A stretch of 64,000 nucleotides of DNA from NCBI GenBank assembly GCA_949987565.1, contig OX465111.1, positions 19,285,846 to 19,349,845 on the forward strand, given 5' to 3'. This DNA is from Luidia sarsii. Lineage: Eukaryota; Echinodermata; Asteroidea; Paxillosida; Luidiidae. The notes under the pieces are model-generated. The model ran no database searches, was not told the DNA's origin, and worked only from the letters and a program-made list of their open reading frames with translations. Position numbers and translations under genes: made by a program. Below, piece by piece: positions 1 through 10,800 of this stretch. The stretch's first letter is position 1; each line of letters begins with the position of its first letter.

Positions 1-98
1 TTAGATATTTTTTTTTTTTTAGATTTTTTTTTCTGGGATATCATTTTGTTTATCCCCCCACACACTTACCCAATCCGTTCCCTTGCCTGCATCTTCAG

Positions 99-3000
99 TT
101 GTCTCGCTCTAGCTCCATGAGCTCTCTGTCCTATGAGGTCAGCCGGCACTTGCAGGAAAAGGTACCTGGACCCCCCTCCACCTCCCCCCCTAAAAAAAAA
201 ACCTTCGACACAAACCCCTCCCCCCTGAAGTCCCTGTCTTACCCATCTGGTTCAACCATCACTCCTCTTCCATCGCTTTCTGTCGCTTTGAGCTCCATCT
301 CGCTTAGAACATTCCTTCCCAGTTTGTATTTAGCACCCACGCACATTCTGTCTGGATCTCTTTTTTTTAACTCAAGCAAAAAAAAAGGAAAAACTAACTG
401 GGAACTTTTGAACAAATTAAAAAAAAAAAAAATGGCGAAGAAAACTTTGACTTGACCGGGGATTTGAACCGGATACCTGTGGTGTTTGCATACCAGCGCT
501 GTGACCATCTGAGCTATCCAGCACCTTAAGATGACGGCCTTCCAAAAAAGTCGACATGTCTTTGCCGGGGATTTGGGGGCGCCCTCTGTTTCTCGTACGT
601 TTCACAAAATCAGTTCACGACTTGATTCCCAGTATCTAGCCCGGTGTAGATGTGGATTCTCCGTGTAGTGTAGTAGAGCATTCTTTGTTGTCCACTGACT
701 GATTGGGAGTTTACACTGACAGCCGGTCCACTCCAAGTTGAGCTTGACCGCGGTCCTCATTATTCACTCTTCCACGATGGAGTTGAACCCCTGACTTCTG
801 ACCAAATTTTGGGGCTAAACGGTTTACCCAAAGCGGCTTTTACAAAGATTCAGGGAACACCCGACGATCTTCAGCCGTGTGCAAGCACCGGATAAGTGCG
901 GTTTTGCGACTCGATATATGAAGAAGACCTATAGGGTACAATGATAAACATTCCTGTAAAATTCCAACCAAAATTCCACCAGTCGTAATGTGGTTAATGG
1001 AGTATAAAGATTTAGCCGGTAACCGCACCTTATTTTATGATGAGCAATGACTGGTAGCCTTTTTGAGACACTTCTGTTTGTGCATGCCGTTAACATCATA
1101 ACGACTTACACCCATTCTGATATCTCTTTCTGTATCTCTTCCTGCAAAATTCCACGCTTTAACCTTCCTCCTTCCACTGTCTGACATGACTCACTAACTT
1201 CTATCACTTTTTGTTTCTGTTCTTTTTGTTTGGGTTTGTGTAATTTTGGTTGACCATTACCGTTGTGCCTGTGAGTGGAATTGATGATTTTTCGTTTTGC
1301 CACCGCCTTTGTTTGTTCCATGCCAACCTTTAACCAGAGAGCACGGAGTCACCGTTATCACTTTGTATGTATCCATAATGTGTTTAACCCCCCCCCCCTT
1401 AACCACTTCGCGCCGGGACCTCCGAAATTGGAGTGCTGCTGGTTTTACTATGCGACGGGGCCCTCCGAATCCGGGCACCACTATTGTCCACATTTTTAAA
1501 CAAAGACTCTTTTTCAGCTTAGAACAAATCAATATGAAGCATGACAATCAGAGACCCAGTTTGACGCAAGTTGCCGCATGATTGCGAGATTTGCGGCTGC
1601 AATTGCGCAATTGTGGGACCTTTACTGTGGATGATGGAGGGACAGCGCGCTGCCAGACATTGTGTTGGCCTGTCCCACAGCCCAACGGTCGCCGGTCAGG
1701 CAGTGGAATTCCTTCCACATTCTTCACCGCAATCTGTACGCTCGTTTTTGGGGCGACCAACTCGAAGATTTGACTGCCTGGAGTGGAGGCTAGTCTGCGG
1801 TCAGGGACTACCAGTACACACACACGCACACAAGTCGCGCTACGATCCATTGACGATGCACAATGGGCCCTTTTTTGAATTGATAAACTCTTGACAAAAC
1901 CACAACGGCGTCCGAATTGTGCCAGGTTTTTACTCACTTGTGCACATAGCATACCCGTATTAAATTATTTCACAGATATATAATGTTCCCGATTGTTTTA
2001 GCGAGTTTTGAAAATGAGCGAGTTTTGAAAATGAGCGAGTTTTGAAAATGAGCGAGTTTTGAAAATGAGCGAGTTTTGAAAATGAGCGAGTTTTGAAAAT
2101 GAGCGAGTTTTGAAAATTAGCGAGTTTTGAAAATTAGCGAGTTTTGAAAATTAGCGAGTTTTGAAAATTAGCGAGTTTGACTCTGCCTTTGAAAATGACG
2201 CATTTAAAAAAAAAAAACTCGATGGCGATCATGGCCACCGGAAAAATGCCCAGCACGAAGTGGTTAAAGGAACATTAAGAAAAAATACTATTTAAACAAA
2301 GATCGCATGAAATGTTATTTCTCATTCGACTAACACTTTTTCCTCCATCGCAGGAACGATGCATGGTTAATATTTACGTAGCAGTGATTCTCGTTCATGC
2401 AGGATTGATGCATATTCATTAGGATTAACTCATATTCGTGTGTATCCAATTCGTGTAAAGGGTGATGAATATTCATGCAGGAGTAATACATAGTCATTCA
2501 AAGTAATATACATATTCATGCAGGAGTATTTCATATTTTCATTTACCTTGAGATCATATTCATTAACTCATATTCATGATGAAGTGGTTAATATCTGAGC
2601 TAGCAGCCTCTTCCCTGGACCTTAAAAAAATGAAATATTCGTGTTATGTTAACCTTTAAGAGGTGACCTATCTATGAAACCAAAATTAACTTAAAGATTA
2701 ATTTTCCGGTTTAATTTGATACTAAGAATTCTTTCTGAATTTTTTTTAAAATGACACCCCTGAAATTCTATCATTTTCATCCAAGGACACTATTTTATCG
2801 TGCTTTTGGTTGCAAGAGTAATTGACTGATGTAGTCATTGCATCATTAGGTAGTTTTGCATACCCAAGTGTCTTTGCGAGCCACATCCACTAGCCCCTCT
2901 GTGTGGTGTAGCCGTCTTTGTTCACCTTGCATTCAAAGCAATGGGCCCACTGGGCCGTGCCCTTTTCCAACGGCTATGGCTTTGTATTGCACACGAGACT

Positions 3001-3903
3001 TTGGGGAGCAACTTGCAGCTGCCACAGACTTGTGTGCCATTTCTGGACCCAACTCAAAAACTTGGCTCAGGCTCATGCTCCGGCTTTGTCTTTTCTTTCT
3101 TTCATCCATTTTAAAGTAAAAGGCATGAAAATGGGAGGCATTTTGCTTTGTTTTTGAATGTTACACTGCGTTTTGAAAAGGAATCCAAAGTTTCAACTTT
3201 AACATAAGAACTGTGTTTTCAGAGACAAAGCCGGAGCCTGAGCCTAAGCCAGGTTTTGGAAAAAAGCCCCGACCATGTGTTAGCCAAAGCCAGAGGCAAA
3301 TAGTCTGGCTGCTCTTCTATTATATGAGAATTTGTCACTGACGTAGTCAGGAAGGTTGACAGTTGTAGCTGCACTGTGCAAAAGGTCAGTGACCAAGGTT
3401 GAGTCAGTTCTTTCCTGAGTTTTGTTTGAGGAGTATTGTTGTTTTGTTTTTTTCATCAGGGTGAGAGTGTTGGTCAGCCTCCTCTGCTTGGACAATATCA
3501 GGCCCCGCCCAGTCAGCCACAGGCCCCGCCCAGTCATCCACAGGCCCCGCCCAGCCACCAACAGGCCCCGCCCAGCCACCAACAGGCCCCGCCCAGTCAG
3601 CCACAGGCCCCGCCCAGCCACCAACAGGCCCCGCCCAGTCACCAACAGGCCCCGCCCAGCCATCCACAGGCCCCGCCCAGCCATCCACAGGCCCCGCCCA
3701 GTCAGCCACAGGCCCCGCCCAGCCACCAACAGGCCCCGCCCAGTCAGCCACAGGCCCCGCCCGGCCAGGCTGGACCCATGTTCTTTAACCCCCAGTCCCT
3801 GCCCACCCAGTACGGGAGCATGCCCCCGCCCAGCACGGCCCCGCCCGTGGGCGGAGCCAGGCGGGGCTATGGGGCCCGGAGGCAGTACCCCTCCCAGAGG
3901 TAG
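99..3903 (+). CDS. SEC16: SEC16 homologue, last two coding exons (5' part outside window)
   Basis: Exons 99-161 and 3460-3903 join in phase 0 through an AG acceptor at 97-98, a GT donor at 162 and an AG acceptor at 3458-3459. The first exon encodes L-S-R-S-S-S-M-S-S-L-S followed by E-V-S, which closely resembles the conserved C-terminal motif of vertebrate SEC16A. The last exon encodes 13 heptads of the type Q-A-P-P-S-H-Q, then M-F-F-N-P-Q-S, corresponding to the M-P-F-Y-N-P motif near the SEC16A end, and stops at 3901-3903. SEC16 is a peripheral scaffold at endoplasmic reticulum exit sites that organises COPII coat assembly. Only the C-terminus is visible; the central conserved domain lies to the left of the window. 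The proline/glutamine heptads are a coding minisatellite and probably disordered. The 3.3 kb intron could hide a further small exon, but none is needed to keep frame. Confidence 0.8.
372..535 (-). mobile_element. tRNA-derived SINE-like element, head on minus strand
   Basis: Read on the minus strand, 460-522 looks like the 5' half of a degenerate tRNA: an A-box-like G-A-T-A-G-C-T-C-A-G-A-T-G-G stretch, then a B-box-like GGTTCAAATCCCC near 460-472. It is followed by the family tail (AAGTTTTCTTCGCCAT, then a T-rich run). The same head and tail recur at about 9.9, 10.0, 18.3, 30.35, 52.9, 57.8 and 59.7 kb. It lies inside the SEC16 intron. Confidence 0.65.
536..1398. other. SEC16 intron, no gene seen
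   Basis: I see no coding potential, known repeat or RNA gene here. Short open frames have no splice context or recognisable motif. Confidence 0.5.
1399..2267. mobile_element. Non-autonomous TTAA-flanked DNA transposon (piggyBac/Kolobok-type guess)
   Basis: TTAA at 1399-1402 is followed by CCACTTCGCGCCGGG. The right end reads CCCAGCACGAAGTGG followed by TTAA at 2264-2267. The ends are imperfect terminal inverted repeats (about 12 of 15 positions match) with a TTAA target duplication. There is no transposase frame inside. The element carries a 17-bp tandem repeat near its right end. Confidence 0.6.
2000..2180. repeat. 17-bp minisatellite, about 10 copies
   Basis: The unit is GCGAGTTTTGAAAATGA. 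The first six or so copies end in GA and the later ones in TTA, so two blocks amplified separately. It lies in the SEC16 intron, within the TTAA-flanked element. Confidence 0.95.
2395..2580. repeat. Degenerate CATATTCAT-type short repeat
   Basis: The motif CATATTCAT(G/T) with GCAGGAGTA recurs about eight times at irregular spacing. It is an old, decayed tandem repeat in the SEC16 intron. Confidence 0.6.
3499..3771 (+). repeat. Coding 21-bp minisatellite in the SEC16 last exon
   Basis: Thirteen in-frame 21-bp units begin CAGGCCCCGCCC and encode Q-A-P-P-S-(H/Q)-(Q/P). Variants HQ, HP and QP alternate without a simple order. The antisense strand is open across the array only because the 21-bp period lacks stop codons. 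Confidence 0.95.
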
Positions 3904-5164
3904 AGCCACGTGACGATGACACAATGACAGCGACACTGACACTTCTGTCATTGTCTGTGTCATCATCTTTCTCAGACTCAGAGCCCAGTAGTGCACATAT
4001 TCCTATTCAGGTGAATCCAGTACACAACACTTTCAAGCCAGTATTTTTCTTATAAAAAAACTTTACTGGATAAATATCTTATTGGGAGTAAAAAAAAAAA
4101 AATATGGAACTGCATGGATGACTAGCATTTGTGTGATTTCAAATGGGATGGTGACTTTATTTGTTATCATTTTTTGTTTGCGTTTTAATATTGGGGCTGA
4201 AATTTGTGCTTTAGGATACCTTATCGAGATGAGGTTGCTCGCTTGATCTCTGGGAAAGCGATGGGGTGGTAGCTATTATTTGAAAGAGAAAAAAAACACA
4301 TTGATTTGTCCCGGACAGAATCTACTTGCCAATCTAGTCACTTAGGAAAAGTAGGCGTGCGTTAGCTCAAAGCTCATAGTGTAACTCACAGCAGTCTTCC
4401 TCACTTTCAAAAGTTACTCAACGAAAAAATAGTTATCACCTTTCTTGTTTTTGTTCACTCTTAGTTATTCCAAATTTTTATATTTAATCTTTTTTTCTTT
4501 TTACTTGGATCTTATATATTGCAAGGCTCTATTATCTGCCTGAAAAAAATGTTGGGTTTTTTTCACATTGGGGACGGGTTTTTCTTCTATTTCTGATTTG
4601 TGAAAAAAAAATAGCTAAGAAATTGCATTGTAGTCAGGTTGGCTACAATTGGTTAGTTGCATCTGAATGAAAGCGAGGGCGTGATACCTTGAGATATACG
4701 GCAGTTAATGATTGTGGTAAAGGATTCCGACTGGCGCCCCCACCGCGGCAAAGACTAGTTACATACATAACAGCTGCGAAAAATAGATCTTTGGCTTTGG
4801 GGTTTCTGGAGAAGGTACCAAAGATTCATCTGATGACTGGCAAACTTTAGTTTTGGCTTAAGGCGGTAGAGTGCCAGTCCAACAGGCAAGTAACAGATGT
4901 TTCTGGTTCAAGTCCTGGATCAGCCGAATGAGCCAAGATTTGAAGCGGACTTGTTAATTTTCCCACGATCCAGTGGAATTTCCAAGGCAGTTTTTCCATG
5001 CCTTTATTTATTTCTGATTTGCATGCATGTATTTTTGTTTTCATTTCAATCAGTTCAACCAATTCCCCCCAGTTTTGACAGAGAGGGTAACAATAATCGT
5101 TTGAGCCAGGAACTGCCTTGGTCCAGTCCATCTTTGGGACTCTCTATACCTACTTGGTGCTGTG

Positions 5165-5580
5165 TTAGTCTTGTAAACCAGGCTTGTTGTCTTGTCTAAA
5201 AACACTACCAAAAAACCTCCAGAAAACTGAATCACCAGCAGTTTCTATTTCAAATGTCAGAGAGGTAAGTTTTTGTCAAATGGAAAAGGCATCCCTTGTT
5301 CAGAAGCCGTATAGAATTTGTAGACAATCACTTGCAAAAGTCAGCTGATGTCAATCCATCTGAAGTACTCTCTCTCTCGCTCTCGCTCTCTCTCTCACCC
5401 TCTACTTTGCTTTGCTAGTCTTGTGAACCAGGCTTGTAAAAGACAAAAAACCCCAGAAGACTGGTTCAGCTGCTGCTGCCTTTAAAATGTCAGGGAGTCG
5501 AGTTTTTGTCAAACCTATTGTCTTAGAAGCCCTACATAATTTATAGAAATCCAGTTGCCGCAATCTCCTCTTTTTGAATT
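5165..5580. repeat. Imperfect local duplication of about 170 bp
   Basis: Two blocks, about 5165-5345 and 5410-5580, share GTCTTGT(A/G)AACCAGGCTTGT, then AATGTCAG(A/G)GAG, then GTTTTTGTCAAA in the same order. A CT microsatellite separates them. Confidence 0.7.
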
Positions 5581-7051
5581 CAAGAATTCGGACTCAAAGA
5601 CTTTTGTGTAAACCTATCACAAGGCTTTTTAATCTTCCCCTTTTTGGTCTTCACCGTGTAATTTGATAATTTTTTATCTTATTTTAGTACTTAGTCTGAA
5701 TATGTGTGGAATCCGTTAACTATAGAAGTGTTCCCCTGATTTGATTTTAATATCCGTTATCTACCCAAAGATTGTGACGTGTGTAAATAGTTTTTTGGCC
5801 AAATTTTATTTTAAAAGAAACAAAGAGAGTGAAAATATCCTTAATTTGTTCCACAAATGTAAAAGTAAATCGTTATGAGAGGTCCCTTTATGAAAAGAAA
5901 TGTTTATCACCTTATGATTTGTCTTGCTTTTTAATTTCAAAAGTTGGGGATACCTACCAAAGACCTAGTGTTCGGTGGTGGTCGAGTCCTTGTACATCTC
6001 TACAGAGGTCAAAGGTTAAGATCGTAGCATGGGAGGTCAAAGGTTAAGATCCCAGCATGGACAATTTTTCTTTGCCCTTTTAATTAATTCATGAAGAAAT
6101 ATTGCCTGACATTTGTTTTTTCCCCCTCTGATTTGTTTAGAATAATTCTAATAAAAAAGATGTATTTTTCGTATTTTTTTTTTCAATGCTTTGTTAGGGA
6201 ATCGTTTAATTGAAGCATGGTTTTGTCATGGGCGGTAGTTGATCATGATGTCGTTAGTGTATGTAGTTGATTATCCACTCGCTGTTGTTCCACACATTGT
6301 TGCACTACTTTGTGTATTCCATTATTGTCATTGTTGGCCCCGCCCACCTTTTTTGGCACCAACAGTCTCCGCCCCTTTCTTGACAAATTGCCCACAAATG
6401 AAGAATTTAGTAACGGCAATCATCTTCCTACAGGAAACACCATCGCACGACAAGCATGTTTATTTGTTTCTCTCTTTTGTTTCAATGAGTTCTTTTTGTC
6501 TCTTCAACTATTTTTTAGTTTTTAATCTGTGCAATGGATGTATTGTCGTGTTTCGTCTCGCTGCCCCCCGAAGAAGAAAGTAAAAACATGTATTTTTTAT
6601 GTTTACGGACACAGATTATGTTATGCATGGTGGTATCAAAAGATGGGAGGAGCTTATTTTTTAAAGGTGGGGGGGATCTGGCTTATGAATACTCAACAAC
6701 AAAAAAAAATGAAAAATGGTACTGGGAATCTGGGAAGAATGTAATCATGAAATTTGTATAAGCTGTTTGTCTCTGGAGAGCTTTGTGCCAAACAAAATTA
6801 ATCCATTGTTAAATCGTTTTGGGAAACGATTTCTCTGATTGTGTCGTCTGTCGGGGAGTGGCATTTGAGGAGTTTTCACAAGTATTTATGTAGATCAGAA
6901 AGTGATAGGCGAACCTTTATTTGACCTGTACATAAGATGGATATAATAATATCAATACTGTTGTTTAATGATTACAGCTGTCCCGTTCCAGGGTGTATAC
7001 ATAGGGGGGAGAATTGCTAAATCCATTTCTCGTCCTTCCTTGATTATTATA

Positions 7052-7057
7052 AATAAA
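7052..7057 (+). terminator. Candidate SEC16 polyadenylation signal
   Basis: This is an AATAAA hexamer in an AT-rich context. It is the only well-placed one between the SEC16 stop and the next gene. Confidence 0.5.
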
Positions 7058-7075
7058 GTTGCAATGAATTATTCA

Positions 7076-7822
7076 AAAGAATGATGCTGATTGTCAGATG
7101 TGGAGTTCTTTTTGTTTTTGTTTAGTTTTGTCTTGTATCCACCCTTTCAAAATTAAAAAGAAAGTTTCAAATGCTTTGCCTTTGAGAAAGGTCCTAGGAT
7201 CGAAACGTCAGGCCCTGTTAACTTTTGAGGTCCTTTGCAGGTCCTTTTTGTAAGTGAGCAGTTTGCAACAGTTTGTTTTCATTTACTTCAAGTTTGAAAT
7301 ACGATTTTGAAAAATTGGCAAAGAAAACTTTGACTGGACCGAAACTTTGATTAAAGATAAACTAAAGTGATGTACAAAAATGTTGCAAACTGCTTACTGA
7401 CTAAAATTACCAAAATGCAAATCTCAAAATTTATTGGGCCTGACGTTTCGATCCTAGCAGGACCTTTCTCAAAGGCAGAAATAATAACTTATCATTTTTT
7501 CATACTGTAAATGGGCAAGAAATTAACAATTCTTTACTAAAACGCTAAACTATTTATTGCTGTCGGAATTACTGTTGAACTAGTACCCCCCTTACTCGGG
7601 AAACCACGCCCCCAGTTCAACTCTACTTCCTGCCTCGTCCACAGTATTATGCATTATTGAAACAGATCAAAACAATATTATATACAATAAATACAAAAAA
7701 AAATAATGATAAATTTACCTACCTATGATTAATTGTGAATAATTTGATTAAATTGTTTTAAAAATTCATTCATGAAAACTTTAAATATATACTTTAATTT
7801 TTGAACGAGGACCATTTTCATC
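7076..7822. other. SEC16-GTF3C5 spacer with two retroelement tails
   Basis: The spacer holds a plus copy of the GAAACGTCAGGCC tail family (about 7172-7225) and a longer minus copy (about 7365-7487). The last 330 bp before the GTF3C5 start is unique sequence and should contain that promoter. I see no TATA box I would defend. Confidence 0.55.
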
Positions 7823-10800
7823 ATGGCGGACAATTCGATGGCGGACGAAAGTTCGTCGTCCAAAATTAAAAGTAAAATTCCTCGTCTTATCGGCGTCGAA
7901 TACCCAGCTCAGGTGCAGAATATTGATCGAATGTTTAAGACGCTCGGAGGGGAAGAAGCTATCTCAAAGGTGAGCAGATGATTTCGGTCGTAAATGTGGT
8001 GAATCGTGTTTGTGACGAGCAGACGACACAATCCTGCCGGCCGTGCCTATGCATTGCTGGACTAACGACTGTCACTTGTCAGTGTCAATATGTAGACTGT
8101 ATCAACTAAGTATCATCAGTGTATGTCGATCTGCGGACCAGTCAATCTGTATCAGTACAACAAATACCTCCCGAAAGAGGACTAAACCTTGCTCCTTAGC
8201 AGATCGGTCAAGATAAAAATTAGTCTTTTCAAACTCAAAGTTTTAATTTTATTACTATTACTGATTAGATATGACTTTGTTTTAGTTTTCGCAGTGGCTG
8301 TTGTTAATGTTACGGCAGTCGTCCGTGTGGTTCCCTGATTTTCACAGTATTTGTCAGGATGTTTAGCTCTTGGAACCCGACTATCAGCTAATACTTTGAA
8401 TAGTCTGGTTCAACCAGCCTGCAATACTGACGAAATACAATCAAGTCAGAGAACCACACGGACGACTGCCATAACAACAGCCACTGCGTTATAAAATACT
8501 AACGTTACATTACATTTACTAAAATGATGATTTACATTTATTTCAAATTCAATGTACAGATCAAATTAGACATTGGTAAATGGTAATTGATATACAAAAA
8601 TGTTGCAAACTGCTTACTGACTAAGATTACCAAAATGCAAATCTTAAAATTTAGTGGGCCTGACGTTTCGATCCTAGCAGGACCTTTCTCAAAGGACCTT
8701 TCTCTGCCTTTGAGAAAGGTCCTGCTAGGATCGAAACGTCAGGCCCACTAAATTCTAACATTGGTAATTGAGTTACGTTTCATAAAATAGTAACTAATAT
8801 TACACATTTTGATAAATTACTATAGTAATTAGTATTACTATTATTAGTAAGTACATTTTGATAAATTTAATTTAAATGACAAGGTTAAGCAAGAATGCTT
8901 TTGTATCCAACCTATGTTGTATGTGACAGACAAAAACAACCATACAATCAAACATTAAGTACGGCAGTAATTAACAAAATTTACGGTGGAAACCCTGAAA
9001 ATATCGGTTGAAATTCTTCAGACTCTCAGCACCGGCTCTGGTCGCAAGCTGGAGATGAAGTTCCGTCCCGACGATCCGTTCAGCCGCTCCCTGTACGCCA
9101 CCAGACAGCCTGCCACCAGCCTCCTACTCAGGGTCACCAAGAGACGCAGGATGACGACGCCGGGGAGCCGGCCGGGCGAGACGAAGGCCGAGGAGGCAGA
9201 AGAAGACGAGGAGGAGGAGGAGGAGGAGGATGGGGTGGTGGAGGAGCCGGCGGAGACTGCCGGGTACCGGTCAGAGCTGCTTGGCGTCATTGACACCACG
9301 TACAGATTCAAAGGTGGGCACCGGCTAAGTCAGTACAGTGGAACGTCGCTACAACGAGCATCCCGGTATCCATGAAAATTGTTCGGTAGGACTGTAGCGG
9401 TGGTTTGTTATAGCAGTTGCGGCCACATGTTTTTTGTCTAAACATCGGGCGCCAAAGGGCATGTTCTTTATTGCCGAATGTTCGGTTTATCGGTGTTTGT
9501 TATATTATAGCAATGTTCCACTGTATCTTGAAAATCCAGAAGTCGCCCTTCCCCCGAAAGGATAAATGACGTTGAATTTTCTCCAAAAATTAAGAAGGCC
9601 TGACCTGTTGGTCCAGGCAGGCCCTTTCTCAAAGACACTCTGAATTTGAGACCTGTAGGTCCTGCTAAGATTGAAATGTCCATCGCTCTGAAATGTTTGT
9701 TTTGGTTTAAAACTTAGAAAGCAGTCTGCAAAAGTTACGATTGGGAAAAAAGTTTGCCTTAAAAAAAATGTTTCCTTCAAATTATTATTATTATTTTGTT
9801 CAAAGAAGGAGAGAGACTGACAATGTTAACTGGACCTTCCACAAGTTCCACAAAGGAAAAACTGACTGGGAACTTTTAAACAATTTTGAAAAATGGCAAA
9901 AAAAACCCCAACATTTGGATTGACCAGGACTTGAACCCAAGACCTCTAGTTTTGCTTACCAGCACCCTTCCCATCTGAGCTAAATAGTCAGCTAGTCTGG
10001 ATAGCTCAGATGGGAAGAGCACTGGTATGTTAATCCAGAGGTCTTGCGTTCAAGTCCCGGTCCAGTCATAGTTTTCTTTACCAATTTTCCAATTAGCCGT
10101 GAGAAAATGTGGATGAAGCGTCTTCGGACTATTCAACCACATGGTCTCAACATCCAGGAGGGTAATGACTAACACCATGCAGCTTTCTGATAATCCTTCT
10201 TTTGTGTTCACTCCTCCACACTTCTCTCTTTGATCATTCCCCCTCTTCTCACTTCTCACCCTACTCCTTGCCCTTTCCTTTGATCTCACCCTACCAGCTT
10301 TACTCTTTGTCCTTTATTTCTCATCCGTGTCCTATTCACTCTCTTCCCTCTTCCTTCGTGTACATGTATCTGTTTTATCCTTGTCACTCTGCCTTTGAGA
10401 AAGGTCCTGCTAGGATCGAAACGTCAGGCCCACTAAATTTTGAAATTTACCGATCAGTTTCAAAACTTTCAATGTTGTTTTGATTCTTCCCTGCTCAGGA
10501 ATGTGCGATTTCCAGTACCTGCCCGTGCATCGGAGCAAGGAGACTGGTTGTCCCGAGTCACTGATCGAGAAGATTGTTCCCACCAAGCCGGAGGGAGTCG
10601 GCTTCCTGAAGCGCCCAATGCCTCTCCTCCTCCTTCCCCCGACCTTCTCCCGCACCGACGCCTGCTCCGAGTACCAGTTCCAGACGGAGACAGCGCCCTC
10701 GGCTGACAGCCTCGCGCACAAGGTGGGATCCGGAACACTCGCGTCCGAATTTAATCGGCTACCGGCTGGAGCTTCCATAGACTTGTGTGTAAATGGAAGC

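Larger units (their letters stand above)
3904..7075 (+). other. Probable SEC16 3' UTR
   Basis: No gene-like frame follows the SEC16 stop until the AATAAA at 7052-7057, giving a candidate 3' UTR of about 3.1 kb. It contains a SINE body fragment (about 4640-4760), a local imperfect duplication (5165-5580), a CT microsatellite near 5370-5400 and a short doubled block at about 5998-6057. Transcript data would be needed to confirm the length. Confidence 0.5.

Noticed and set aside
3280..3996. 238-residue antisense frame with W-A-G-P-V repeats
   Set aside because: It is antisense to the SEC16 coding minisatellite. The sense frame has matching splice site and conserved flanking motifs, so the antisense one is a by-product.
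10005..10075. Possible functional tRNA gene
   Set aside because: A- and B-box are present, but the acceptor, anticodon and T stems pair poorly and the sequence continues into a shared repeat tail. It is a tRNA-derived SINE head.
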